This document shows positions 1 through 14,300 of a stretch of DNA of 64,000 bases, piece by piece. How positions within the stretch are numbered: the first letter of the stretch is position 1; each line of letters starts with the position of its first letter. The stretch is taken from assembly GCF_027580225.2 (NCBI RefSeq), contig NC_073361.2, forward strand, positions 18,175,001-18,239,000, read 5' to 3'. The position numbers and the translations under genes are program-made. Below the pieces are notes generated by a model. That model worked only from the letters and a program-made list of their open reading frames with translations, did not search any database and was not told where the DNA came from. This DNA comes from Misgurnus anguillicaudatus. Its lineage: Eukaryota; Chordata; Actinopteri; Cypriniformes; Cobitidae.

Positions 1-484
1 TTTTGGTCACCCTTGAGACTAAAGAAAACAATGTAAGCTCAGATACTAATGGGATATGAAGCCGCCGCTTTCATTTTTCATTTGAAAACATAATTACGTT
101 CTGTTTTCTATGGATGCCCTTCAATGCAATAGATAACTACAGTACAATCAGTTAGTGTTATAAGATTTGGATTCAATACACTGTGTCTGATGACTTGCAG
201 TTTAATGTCATGCTTGAAATAGTGGGTTTAAAATCTGGTATAAGATAGATTCAGCTCTGATGGTAATTGAGTCCTCACTGTGAGCCAATTTAAAATGGCA
301 TGGTTATCACTTGCCTAATAATCGAGGCGTTGGGAGGAGCAGCCTCTGAGAGACTTGTTACATTGGGAAAGCCTTCACGCTAAACAAGCTGTGAGTCACG
401 CAGCAATGCGTTACGTATATTGTAATAACTGTTTTCAAGAATTATGTGTGAAGAATCAGTTTGGTGACTTTGTTTTTTCTCTAG
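1..484 (+). other. mllt10 intron upstream of the ePHD exon
   Basis: Ends in a good branch/pyrimidine region and acceptor at 483-484. AT-rich; no exon, transposon or RNA gene recognised in it. Confidence 0.6.
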
Positions 485-588
485 ACTTGCTACATCTGTG
501 AGGAACAAGGCCGTGAAAGTAAAGCTGCTACTGGAGCCTGCATGACATGTAATAAACATGGTTGCCGACAGGCCTTTCACGTCACATG
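485..588 (+). CDS. mllt10: mllt10 exon a: first half of ePHD finger
   Basis: Acceptor tttttctctag, donor tggtgagt. It starts in phase 0 with TCYIC and ends after two bases of a Cys codon. Zinc ligands visible in order: C2, C5, C19, C22, H25/C27, H32, C35 (the last completed by the next exon). The TGACMTC-like core and RQAFHVTC are near-identical to the extended PHD of AF10/AF17. The preceding exons (PHD1 and zinc knuckle) are outside the window. Confidence 0.95.
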
Positions 589-2262
589 GTGAGTCGTGGA
601 AACCTGATTTGTTTTGTATCTTATACATGTTAATGTCTTTAATCAAGCCATGTTACGCAGTTTAGTTTCTTTAAAAATCTTTGATCCAGGGATGTGCGGT
701 TATGTTTTTAAAATTAATAAACACACGTTTTTTAAAGGAATAGTCTACCCATTTGCCATATTAAACTATGTTATTACCTCAACTTAGACAAATTAATACA
801 TATCTATCTTTTTTCAATGCGTGCACTGTACAGCGCGTCGTGAATGTGTTAGCATTTAGCCTAGCCCCATTCATTCCTATGGTACCAAACAGGGAAGCCA
901 CAAAACACTTCCGTGTTTTCCCTATTTAAAGACTGTTACATGAGGAGTTATACCAGTAAGTATGGTGACACAAAATAAAACTTTTTTTTGGTACCATAGG
1001 AATGAATGGGGCTAGGCTAAATGCTAACACATTCACAACGCGGTGTACAGTGCAAGCATTGAAAAAAGATAGGTATGTATTAATTCATCTAGGTTGAGGT
1101 AATAACATAGTTTAATATGGCAAAAGGGTAGACTATTCCTTTAACCAATTATTCAATTTTATATGGCATGCAAAAAAGCTCTTTCAAATAATGAGCTCAA
1201 TAGTCATCCTTAAAATAATTCATAGTATCTTTTCAAAATTTTATGAAGTGAACCTTGTGTTCATACCATTTTTGTGGCTAGTTCTGGTCACAAAAAGAGA
1301 AAAGTTATTTTTGGTAATTGTTTTACATGGTGTTCTGATAAGTGTGGTGGCATTATTTGCTGTACACATTGTGATGTTTGTTAGTGGTCTTCTGAATGTG
1401 CCTGCTTAAAGGGACATTTCACCCAAAAATAAAAATTCTGTCATCATTTACTCCCTCTCATGTTTTTACAAACCTGTATAAATCTCTTTGTTCTGATGAA
1501 CACAAAGGAAGATATTTTGAGATGTTTGTAACCAAAAGTGTATTTTTTTCTACTATGGAAGTGAATGGGGTCCACAAACGGTTTGGTTACAAACATTTCT
1601 CAAAATATCCGCCTTCGTGTTTATCAGGGCAAAGAAATGTATGTGGGCTTGTGACGAGATGAGAGTGAGTAAATGATGACAGAATTTTATTTTTGGGTTA
1701 ACTATCCCTTTAAGTTGTTCACCAAAAACACACAGTTCAAAGTAGGGCTGTAACAAAAAATTGCGTGTCCCATTAAAAAGCCCTGTCTTAAATTGATTCT
1801 GAATCGCAAGGCTGCGATTCTGTGTTTCATGCACAGCTTGTGCGTGTGCTATGGCATTTTCGTCAGTAAGAAGTCCTTATCAATCTAAAATCATTATGAG
1901 TCGTAGTCGTTTATAAACGTGCATTTAAAAAGGCAACACTCGTTAAACAAAATCATTCAAAATATTCTTTATTATCATGAAAATACCTAATACAATCTGA
2001 AGAACGGTGATATACATTTTCTTCTAGACATTTCCTGGAATAGTAATGTTTGTAATGCACAATTAGAGTTTCTGCACGAGAGCGCCCTCTGGCTTTTGGA
2101 TGTGGCGGCATTTCACCATAATTCTTTCAAATTCATTCGTTGAGCGCATTTCCACGATTAATCGTTACAGCCCTAGTTCTAAGTGTGTATTGGAGAAATG
2201 GGTCCCACCAGTAGGGCTGTTTGATTATTGGCAAAATCACACGATTTTTGATGATTTTGCGA

Positions 2263-2330
<68 letters not shown>

Positions 2331-5300
2331 TTTTACAATCACGATTATTTAACTCTGTGATTACTCTGTGACTTTGAAAAACATGCATTTATTTAACCTT
2401 TTTGTTATGTATGCATTGCAATAGGCTACACGTTTCAAAGCATGTGATGCCTTCGAATTGCCTTACAAACACATCGGTCCAGCAGTACGCAACTACTATT
2501 TAAATTGAACAGTTGAAAATCAAAAACGAGTAATTGCATAGCCATACCCACCAGTGTTTCACTGACTAAACACCAACACCCAAATCCAGGGAAAGGCATT
2601 GATTATTTAAGCTTATCCTCAGGAAATGAAGCCTATATCATCATGTCTCATCTTTTTATTGACCACCTCAGTGTCTGTGTCTCAGGTTTTTTTTGCTCAT
2701 AGCTTAAAATTGTCCATGACTCTTGAGATCGGCAATGCTGCCAGCGTGCAGTGAAGGGAACATTACATCAACCCTTAAGATGTCAATGGCAAAATGCCAG
2801 AATTTAAGTACTTGTAATGTACCACACAAGTTGTGTGATAGGGTTACATTTTGTCTTTGGATTTCGAAATTTATCTGAAATGTGTGCGGTTGCACTGTAG
2901 CCTATTGCCTCTCTATAATTTTTTTACACCTTTTACTACCTTAAAATGCTTTCAAATATTTTAAATCTTCACGTGTGATGAATAAACACTAGTTGAAATT
3001 GCTTAATGTAAAAACGTGAATTATCGTCATGAATTATTGATAACATCATTTTTTACAGGTTATCAGTTCAAACATCACTATAATTTGTACGGTTTAATGC
3101 ATCTGTTTTTCTTCTATCTTTGAATTTAGTGCTCAATTTGCTGGGTTGTTGTGTGAAGAACAGGGCTCAGATGCTGATAATGTGAAATACTGTGGATACT
3201 GCAAATATCATTACAGCAAACTGGTAAGAATCAGCTTTTTCTCATTCCTATACAAGTATATAACACACTTTTGCACAGAGCGCTACCACTGAAAAATCAC
3301 AGCGTTTGATGTTCTTCATCTCTGATATTAAATTCTTTTCATTTTAAAGTAATAAAACTTGACTTTGGAGCAATGCACAACCAGTCGGACGATAAATAAA
3401 AAAGAATATAGTGCCTAAAATGTCTATAGATCTTTTAACAACAGTGGATGCATATAAATGTGTTTTATGTCTTACTTTTGTATTTGTAAAGATTTGCATA
3501 TGTTCTAAATGGTTTTTCATGTGTAAAACTTTCAAATGGTGGCTCATGTTCAGCAATCAATCTACTCTCTGTTTCTCATGTTGTTATATATGGCTGTACA
3601 CGGATCATGTTAAGCACATATTGATCATGTCATAGTGCGGTTATTGCACATCCAGAATAGCATTTAATGCACCGTGCCTTTGAAAGACTCTGCCTCATCT
3701 GGAATAGCTCTCATTTCGTGAATGTCTAGCACTCCTGGTCCAATTACAGCTGCTGAAAGCTAAGCTGTGGCATAATCCACACCCCTCTACCCCCAGCGGC
3801 CCCTGCCGTCCCCGTCTCAATCCCCCTCAAACCCTTTAACCCCTTAATCTCGTTGACAATCAGCAGCAACTCACTGGACCCTTGTCCACAGCTCTCTTTT
3901 CCTTTCCTCACCCCCATTTCTTTCCTGCATTTTCCCCTTCCTAATACCCCCCTCAGAAAAAGACGGCTAGGGTTTCAGAGACACAGGCACAGCTCAGTGA
4001 TAGCCTGTGATTTCCAGTCCAGTTTCGCTCGACCCTTAGCGTGCACGTGGACTCTGCGTTTGTGTGTGTGGCGGTGGGGGGGGTTACTTGCTTTAGCCCT
4101 AAAGCCACAGACCCCTGCTGCTTCTCAGATTTGTGCTGTACGTTTATGTGTGTGTATGTGTGTCCATCCTCCTTCCCAACAAAAGGCTTCTTACATACGG
4201 CTAGTCCTCTACAGGTCTTCTGAGTGACAGGCTGGAGGCGGGGCCAATGCTTTGTGATGTTCTCATAGGGGATTGTAATGAATCAGAATTGCAATGTTTA
4301 TTATTTGTGTGTGGGTTTTATATCATTCATGCATTTGTGAATACTGTGGTTGCTGAATAGCTGAAGTTTAAGATTTATGCATTCATTCATATTTTTCATA
4401 CTTTTTTGTAAGGAATACTAGCAATCCTGAAAAGATTTTTGTCACCTAATTTTGTCAGCGCAAAGTCAGACACTGGTTTTCTTGATTTGTATATCATTCA
4501 TTGTAGTATATTTGTAAATCAAAGCTCGGCCTTTCTGCAGGTTGTACCATGTCCCAGTGTTAATGGATTGACACCATCAGTGCTGTTTCTTGGATTAATA
4601 GTTCAATAGCTGGCTACTAACCCCTGACTTTTCTATGGAGGCCTTTGTTTAAGGCGGTCGCTTGTCAACAAAGAGCATTTTGTGACTTCAGCTTTTTATG
4701 TGGCGGATGACAATTGTATCTTAGCCTGTTGTACACCTGACAAGAAGCGTCACGTTGCACTCCGTCTAGGGTATCACCGGAGCCACAGCGGAGCGAGGAG
4801 GACAGCCGGTGCTGTTGTGCGTACACTCATAGTAAATAATGTGTTCACATTAAATTAATAGTTTTTGGTCACATGACCCGAAAGAGCAAGAAAGTGTCAG
4901 TTTACATTGCCATGAAGAGGCAGCATAAAACGGTAAATTTTACGTCTGTTTCAAGCCACGGATATTTAAATTAACACAAACTACAAGTTTTGGGCATTTG
5001 CAATCTGTATACAGCACCCGATTCTGTATTTTATAGTGCTTAAAACCTCCAGATTCCTAACAGATCTTACTGTGGGGCATATCGTCCAACACTAGTTCAG
5101 ACTCAACGCATGTTTAATACTCTAACCCTCGATTTTACAGACAAGGCTTAAGGCTAATCCTAGACTAAGACACATGTTTGAGCGGTCTCAGCTGAAAATA
5201 ACTTGAACTGACAGATCTTAAAATATGCAAGTGATATTAATTTGTCTCAAAATACACAACAGTAACATCTTTCTTTAAGGCATGTTTATAAAAGATTCTT

Positions 5301-8300
5301 AAACATCTTAATTTGACTAAGGCCTAGTTCTTCTGGCTAGGGCTGGGTATTAGCAAGGGCCTCACGATACGTATCACGGTACATGGCCCATGATACAATG
5401 TATCACGATACGATACAATACGTTGCAATAAATTGCAATGCTTTTTTTATCAAAAATGTAAAAAAGAGCTGATTTTTTTTTACTATTAATTTTTTCACTC
5501 CCGCTAACTTCTGAGACATTGGCCGTATATGACAGACAACTGGACAGCAAAAACTACAGCAGTGGCGGAGGAGGTCGTTTGATGCACACATTATTAAGTG
5601 TTTAAAATATCGATAGTAGAGATTGAAATATTCATACACTATCCTGGAAAAAGTATCATGATAGTTAGCTGTAGTGCTGGGCCGGTTTTGATTTTTTTTT
5701 TTTTCCGCGGTCGGTAATCAACAAATTCCCGCGATTTTGCGTTTTATTGGCAAGACAACGAGTTAAATAACATGCATGATTTATTTATCTTTAATACAAA
5801 ACACATGCAAATTACTTAAGGAACATGTAAAGTGAATATTATTTCCTTCCACATTTCTTCACTTTCAACATTCAACAACTTGAACAATTAATATTATTAG
5901 TTAAAAAAAATGTTAGTGCATTGTGCGTGTCCACACGTGCCTACAGACATTTCTCCACTTTTCTATCCTTAATTTGTGAATAGCCTGTAAATGACGCAAA
6001 TTATTGCTGCCCTGACTGTCTGGTAAAATAACCATTTGTATGAGAAATCACTTGTACTGCTTATGTGTCCGTGCTTGAGTATAGATTGGAAGCTGCATGG
6101 AGACGCGTGTGTGTGCGCAAGATGACGCAGTCCGTCTGTCTCGCGCGCGCCCGGGCAGTCCTCGTCTGTCTCGCGCGCGCCCGGGCAGTCCGCGTCTGTA
6201 ACGCGTGCTCGGACAGACCGCTTCTGTCCTCGATCCTTACCATAAACATCTGTCTTTTTCCACAAACGGAGAAAGAAAACACAAAAGCAAAACTTTTTGA
6301 AATGTGTCCTGCTTTAGAAATGGCCACTGTTGTAGGCTAGATGAAAAAAGAGACAATCTAACCTCTTTGGATATTAATCCTCGGACTGATCGCGTGCTCT
6401 TTATGTTGCGTGAAAATTTGATAATGTATGAAACCGGATTCTGTTGTTGATCTGTTGCAGCTGTTTGCACATTCAAATTAGATAAAATGTTTGTATTACT
6501 TTAAACGAGTGACAGACAACGTCACCTGCATTTCTACTCAATGACAATTTAATATTAAAATCATATCAGTAATGTTAAGTTAACAAGTTGCGGTTGTTAA
6601 CAAGCTGCGTGTATAACATCCCACATATACACACAAGTGCAGGCCAATGTTTACATTTTTTTTTTGCGGTTATGACGGTGAGGAGCTTAGACCCGCGGCA
6701 TGGGTCACGTGACCGCGGTATGGCGGTAATCCGGTTACCGCCCCAGGCCTAGTTAGCTGTATTGATATTTTTGCACAGCCCTAGTTCTGGCTTTAGCTAA
6801 GCATTGTCTATGAAAACAGGCCTTAGTACAACAAATAATCTAATAAAGATGGAAAAGGATTTGCAAAATTTAATCACTTTTGCTTTCAATCCAGGTAAGA
6901 AAATTACGCAAATATATGATTTATGGCAAAAAAAACAATGATTAATATATCCATAGTTTACGTGAGGTTATCTTTGATGAAGTGATCACAGTAAATACAT
7001 GTGTATATTGATGGCTGCCATTGTTTCCCCTTACTGGGGACGGAGGCGCGTACGTTTGTCACAAAATAATTTTTTTCTGGGTAGGAACAGCCCAAGATTG
7101 TCTCCTCATTGGTTAGTGCATTTTATTGCACAACAACTATTCAGTATTTGGGCTAAACAAAAGAAATCACTCACTTCTTAACATGCGACCAACGGCAGAT
7201 TGCGCTCTCTTGCCCTCCACCAGGTCATTCCCCTAAGTGCATGACATAACATCAAAACTATCAATGGTTAGTTGTGATTAAAACGTAATGGTTGGTCAGC
7301 TTAGGTGTCGAGTTCTTTAAAAACTGCAGTTGATGTTGGTCCGAAGATAACCACGTTATTTTACCGTTGTTGTCGTGAGCAAATACAGTTGGAAATTTAA
7401 AGCTACCTTTGTTTCTCCAGGCTATTTGACCTTAGGTCGACTTGTTCAGCTCATACAAGTTGGAAATTTGATAGAGTAGCAGCTCAGCATAAAAAATCAT
7501 GATTGGTTTTCATGGCAATGTCTCTTTTTTCCTCTCTTTTCATAAATGTCAACTTATTGTTTCCTTTGTCTCAGTAAGGGCTTTTTTCTTTGTTCCTAAA
7601 AGAAAGAGAAGTGAGAAATAGGTAATTGGACAGACTTGAAATGGTAACTCGAAGTTCCTCTTTCACCTTTTAGAGAAGGAGCAAATGCCGTGGTAGTAGG
7701 GCTCAAAGCTTAAGTGATTCTTCCACTCACTCTTTGGATAAGCACCATGACAAGGAAAAGAAGGTAAGGCAGCCTCCAGATCTACCTTACTTCCTGCCAT
7801 GTGTGATTGACGCCCTCTCCTCACGGTTTCAAGCTATGAGGTAAACCCATAAAAGCAAAACAAATATGCACCGTTGGCTTTAGTTTTGTTTAAATTACAC
7901 GGGTCTCCGTCACCTTGAGCCACCCCCTGCACTTACGCTTTTCATATTCCACAAAGCTTTTAAAGCCGCAGGAGGGAAAACGGCGCCTTTTATCACGCAA
8001 AGTGATTAGTATTTTGGTGCTGTCACAAATTATCAACGTAAAGAGTACTGCATTCATAGAAACGCATTCGTCATGGCCATTAGTTCCACCAAGTACATTT
8101 AATCAGTATTGATAGGTTGTGTAGTTATTTGTTCCACTAATTTTCTTTGAGATTTGCTATACACAGTCATACCGAATGAAACATGCAGCATCATTAGCCC
8201 TACTCACCTTCCCATCTGATTCAATTAAGCATAGGCGGTGTAACATGGCCTCGTATCAATAAATGCGTTCATGACGACAGAAGATGCAAAAATCGAACCG

Positions 8301-11300
8301 AAACCTTAATTTGATTCTGTCTTTGTCTGGATCTTTCTTTGCTTGTACTGTAATGATGGTGTTTTATGAAATACTAATCTAGCAGTAACGCCAGACCTCA
8401 TAGTGTGAAATGTGTGGAGGAGCTCATCACATCTATCCATCCTCATTGATAATTTTCTGCCTGTTTCCAGCAGTTCGCATTGGCCACATATTTCAAACAC
8501 ACTTGGATTCTGTGCAGCCATTTTAATCAGTGATCACTTGCCTGATTCCCTCTATTCACACGGGGTCATTAAAATGGCTTTTTGTGTTGATTTCATGTTT
8601 ACAATATTAAAAGTAAAAAAATTTATAGCTTGATTTTTTGCTATGGTAATTTAAGGGTTATTGTTTTTTTTTTTTCATATTTAATCTAAATAAATGTAGT
8701 AATGTAATTATTTCATTACATTTTATCCCTTGAAATTTTGTAGTAACATTACATTAATTTAAATGCTAGTGAAAATGAGAATCATGCACTTATCAACCTA
8801 CATGCGTTTAAATTGTAAAGTAAAAGTGAACACAAAATGGAACAAATCATGCAGTTTTTTTTTTTTTTTGATTACTGATAAAATATGTGACCCTGGACCA
8901 CAAAACCAGTCAAATAAGTGTCAATCATTTGACATTGAGATTTCTACATAATCTGAAATAAATAAATAAGCTTTCCATTGATGTATGGTTTGTTAGGATA
9001 GGACAATATTTGGCTGAGATATTGCTACACTAGTCCACATTTAAAGTGGTTCAAAACCTTTAATAAAAGTACCCAATACCCGTTCTTGTCTTAGGACAAC
9101 TTTGATAAACTTTTTTTGATCCACTTCAAATGTTGACTAGTAGGGTAGAGCAGGGCAAAACCTAACGCCTTTTGGTTTTGGCTCAATCATTCAAAAAATA
9201 TTTGAGTTTGTTTAGTTATATTTTTACACAAGCAACACACACATCTCTGCTACAAATGAACATTTGAAGTCTGTTTCTATTACTTACCATTTTAGGACAA
9301 TTACACCAAACGTGACAGAAGTGCAAACGTTACAACTTACCCCGTAGGTGGGGTTAATTGTTACAGGCAGGGGGTTAGTTGTAACACTTGCTAAAAATTA
9401 AGTTTGCAGGCAAATATTTCAATAATATTTTGTCTATATACTTAAAGTACATATTGTTTATATAATAGACCGGTATCCACACTGTATTCATTCATCCAGT
9501 CCTTTTCTAACAATAGTTAAAAATTATAAATGGATACAGATGTCTAAATATGTGAGAAAAAGCTGCACAATTATGACATTTTTTTTTTAAATATGTGACA
9601 CAGTCTGTAATAACCATACTACAGTTTCAAAATCAAATGCTGAGATCATGAGCATCAAAGTCTTGAGGGTGCAAAAAATCTAAATTTTGAGAAAAGCGTC
9701 TTTAAAGTTGTCCAAATCAATTCCTTAGCAGCACATAATACTAATGATAAATAAATATATTTTTGATATATCTACCGTTGTAAATTTGCAAAATATCTTC
9801 ATGGAACATGATTTTTATTTAATATCCCAATTATTTTTGGCAATAATTTTGACCAATGCAATGTATTGTTGGCTAATACTACAAATATACTTGTGCTACT
9901 TATGACTGGTTTTGTGGTCCAGTGTCACATATAATACCAGAACAATTTTATTTATTGTTTTTTATCATTATGAATTAAGTCATTGCAATAAAGCATGCGT
10001 GTTCTTGAGTATGAATTTGAAGCAACGTGTTCAAAGTTACAAATAAAGCCATTGTTCGTGTGCACAGCAGGGAGTGGAGGTTGGACAGTGAGGCTGTTGG
10101 TTATTTGATACAGATTCGCTAATTATTTGAATTGGTTTAAATAAGTTTGCATTGGATATGCATAGCAAAATGGACTAGATGCTGATCTGTCAAGCTGCTC
10201 GAAAACAGACTGTGTGATCTAGGTCAACGAAAGCTTAAATATGAGATGCCATTTAAAGCAGTTTGTCCCAGAATTATTCTGATATTTAACTTCTGTGCCT
10301 TTTCTGCATTGAGAGGGGTTGACATGAACAATGATTCGGGTTGGAGTTGTATTCTTGAGATCTTGTTGTGAAGTAGTCTGTGCTTTGCCATGGCTATTGT
10401 TACAAGGCCTGATTTGCATTAGCAAAGGGGTCCCATCCCCCGTACTCCACATTCCCAGGTCAAAGGTCGGTGGGCTCAGATGTATACCTAGCTAATTCCA
10501 AACCCTAGGGCCAAACAACAATAGAGGCTAAAAGCTTCTGAAATTGCAGCTAGTTCAGATGCGCTCGCAGAGGCAGTTGAGACTTGCGTATTTGAATAAA
10601 ACGATGTTTGCAATCGCTCTTCCTCCTCCTGCCTCGCATATCTTAAATTCTGATTCATTTGGGGATGTTTGTTTTGTTTTCTAAAAAATTTGAGTGGGTG
10701 AGGAATAACTTTTTTAATAACCAAGTAACTGGAATGACTGATGTATTTATTTTATTTATTCATTACGTGTTGTATTTGAATTGTAATGTAAACCTGAAAC
10801 GTCCAGAGTATTTATTTGTTCATCCTGAAAGAGATTGTCTACATTTTTACCGATCTGCTGGAGGCATTGATGAATTGTGATAAATGTCTTGGCTTCTTGT
10901 GCTTTTCTCTTTGCAGCCAACTTTGCTTAAACTATTCATCTTGGGATAATTAAACTAGCTGCCTTTGTATGTCAAGCTCTTGTAAAGGTGTTGATATCTG
11001 AATATTAATAAAACAAGTAAATAGTTAATGTTTGCTTTTATGACTTTTTGTCTAAGAGTTCAAAGAGTTAAACCCAAGATGTAATGTTAGTTTTTTTTAG
11101 ATATTTGATTTCAGTAAATTTATACATTTATTTTAGTATTAGTATCATTTTACTTTAGTGTTTTTTTATGATCACTATATGGAAATATTTTTAAAGCAGA
11201 ATATTAGAAAGTTGCAGTGGTTTAAAAGGATAGTTCGGCCAAAAATGATATTAAACGCATGATTTACTCACCCCGAAGCCGTCAGAGATGCATATGTCCA

Positions 11301-14300
11301 TCATTTTTCAGACTATGACATTTTCAGTTATTTTAGAAAATGTTTTAGATCTTTCAGTTAATCAAATATGAAGTTATGGTGTCCACGACCTTCAAGTCCA
11401 AAAAATGTGCATCCATCCTTCACAAAATAAATCCAAATGGCTCCACGATGATAAACAAAGGCCTTCGGAGGGTAATCCACACAGTTTCGTTGTAGAAATA
11501 TCCACATGTAAAACTTTATAAACCAAAATAACTCTCATCCGGTAATGCCGCCATCTTAGTCGCATTCACGATCAGAGCTTTACGCAGCGGACGGAGGTTT
11601 CTCTGTTGCTGCTCTGGGCCCCCGCCCTCCGAATTTGTCTTACATTACTAAGAAAAGTGCGTACGCTACGCTAATACTCTCTCCTGAATACAGAGGATTC
11701 TAAGATGGCGGCGCTACCAGAAGGTATTTATTTTCGTTTATAAAGTTTTAAATATGGATATTTCTACAACAACACCGCACGGATTACCTTCAGAAGGCCT
11801 TTATTTATCATTCTGGAGCCGTTTGGATTTATTTTGTGAAGGATGGATGCACATTTTTTGGACTGGAAGGTCGTGGACCCCGTGACTTCACATTTAATTA
11901 ACTGAAAGATCTAAAACATTTTCTAAAATAACTGAAAATGTATTTGTCTGAAAAACGATAGACATATGCATCTCGGACAGCTTGGGGGTGAGTAAATCAT
12001 GCGTTTAATATCATTTTTGGCCGAACTATCCCTTTAAGTGTGTAGCGAATACAACTGCAATATTTTCCAGAAATAGACATGCACACAAAATCCCAGGTAA
12101 CTTATTCAAAACCATTTCAAGTGCACACGGTTTTCCTATTTTAATAAATCTGTATTTAAAATTGTATATTCAGAAAATTGGTAAATGGCATCAAGGAAGT
12201 GCATGCTCATTTCATTTTCATTGAAAAACTTATGCCTGAGGGCCTCTGGAATTGTCACCGCCACTTGCCCAATAAAGTAGCATAAAGCGTTATCGTGTTC
12301 AGAGTAATTGTCATTTCTAACTTATACAATGGTTTGGACGATAACAGAAAGGGGCAGGATAAAAGATTTTTGTATGCAGCTTCAGTCGGGAATGTTTAAA
12401 TATTTTCTCAGAATGGTTTAGGATCACTGCATATTTTTACAGCAGTGCCCTTAAGATCTGAGCTTTGAGGTGTTCGATTGGAGTGCGGGGTGTAAATTTG
12501 TTCGCGCTTGTGTTTCTCGGGCGTAAATAGAGCTATATGGAGCTTGGCACTAGACGGGGGTGTAAATTAAGACGCTGGTTAGGCCTGCAATGTGATACCT
12601 TTCCTATTCAGAGAGGAAGATCTTTTCTTCAGAGTCTTTATGGGAAGATCTTCATGAAGAGGTCCCCGTCTTCCTCTATGCAAAGGATTGACGTGTTCAG
12701 AACGAGTTTCTCATCTTTCTTTTTTTTTTTTTCAGAAATTGCAGTTTAGGCTCCCAAGCAGTACTTGCAGAGTCAAAACCTGTGCTTTCACCCTATTCAT
12801 TAACACATTTTTTTTGTTTTTTATCACAGAAACATAAAGAAAGAGACCGACATAAACCAAGGCACAAGAAATCTTTGGAGCTCTCGCCTTCCCTTGTACC
12901 AGCTTTGATGGTGAGCTCTGAGAAGGTAAGACTACATGGCTTTTATAATGGGGGTTGGACAGAATTTACTTTTTCTTTTCTTAATACCATGTTATTTAAA
13001 AAATCCAGATCATTTACTCACCACCATGTCATCCAAAATGTTGATGTCTTTCTTTGTTCAGTCGAGAAGAAATTATGTTTTTTGAGGAAAACGTTCAAGG
13101 ATTTTTCTCATTTTTATTGACCCCAACACTTATTAGTTTTAATGCAGTTTAAAATTACAGTTTCAACGCAGTTTCAAAGGACTCTAAACGATCTCAAACG
13201 AGGCATAAGGGTCTTACGATTGTCATTTTTGACAAGAAAAACAAAAAATATGCACTTTTAAACCACAACTTCTCGTCTATCTCCAGCGCGACCTCACGTA
13301 ATTGCGTAATGACGTTGAAAGGTCACGTGTTACATATATGAAATGACACAAATACATTAATTAAGATCATTCGACATACAACAATGTTGGAACGTTCCTA
13401 TTTCTCCACACTTTCTAAAATCTGGGGCGTAGTTTCGATACGTCATCTGTGACCTCTTGACGTGATGACGTATTGCGTGAGGTCGCGCTGGCGCGTCACA
13501 CAGCTGGAGGAAGACGAGAAGTTGTGGTTTAAAAGTGCATATTTTTATTGTCAAAAATGACAATCATTTTGCTAGATAAGACCCTTATGCCTCGTTTGGG
13601 ATCGTTTAGAGTCTATTGAAATTGAAATTTTAAACTGCATTAAAACTATTAAGTGTCGGGGTACATTAAAGTCCATTAAAATGAGAAAAATCTTGGAATG
13701 TTTTCCTCAAAAAAAAAAAAAACATAATTTCTTCTCTACTGAACAAAGAAAGACATCAACATTTTGGATAGCATGGTGGTGAGTAAGTTATCTTTTTTTT
13801 TAAGAAAATGGACTAATCCTTTAAAAAACATCTCTGAGCTATTAATAATTAATTAAACTGTTTATAGTTTTTATACTCAACTTTGGCCTGGAGATTTAAA
13901 CTTGACAATTACTTGGAAGTTATTCAAGATTGCCACACCTATAAATGTAACACTGTAGTAAGTTATAACTTAATGGCACTCCAAGCATTTTTGCACATGT
14001 GAGTGTTTTCCTCTTGGCAGAGCTACAACAGCAGCAGCGGAGGAAGCGTCTCCTCTATATCCTCCACTCAAAAGCGACTGGATGACAGCGGAGGCCGTTT
14101 CACAAATGCCAACTTCCAGGAAGTGCCATCTCACTCCAGTTCCAGCTCGAAAGACGGCGGGTCCTCGGATGGCAAGGGCTCAGAAGGCAAGAGCAAGAAG
14201 TCCAGCAGTCACGGCACCTCAAGCTCTGGGTCCAGAGGTCGCAAGTCCGTTCCTGGCAAACCCCACGCCCCTGTGGTCACCACTGCGACTTCATCGACGG

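Larger units (their letters stand above)
5338..6783. mobile_element. hAT-like element, middle level of the nest
   Basis: Termini TAGGGCTGGGTATTAGC and GCACAGCCCTA. Flanking 8-bp duplication CTTCTGGC (5330-5337) / GTTCTGGC (6784-6791), 7 of 8 identical. It carries a second hAT-like element inside. Confidence 0.8.
5133..6818. mobile_element. outer DNA element of a three-level nest
   Basis: Left end TTTTACAGACAAGGCTTAAG and right end GCATTGTCTATGAAAA form imperfect terminal inverted repeats. Together the unique parts (5133-5337 and 6784-6818) resemble a cyprinid interspersed element of about 240 bp. It is interrupted by the hAT-like element 5338-6783. Confidence 0.65.

Noticed and set aside
11702..11712. 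YY1-like AAGATGGCGGC as an mllt10 alternative promoter
   Set aside because: It lies inside a fold-back MITE, so more likely belongs to the element than to the gene.
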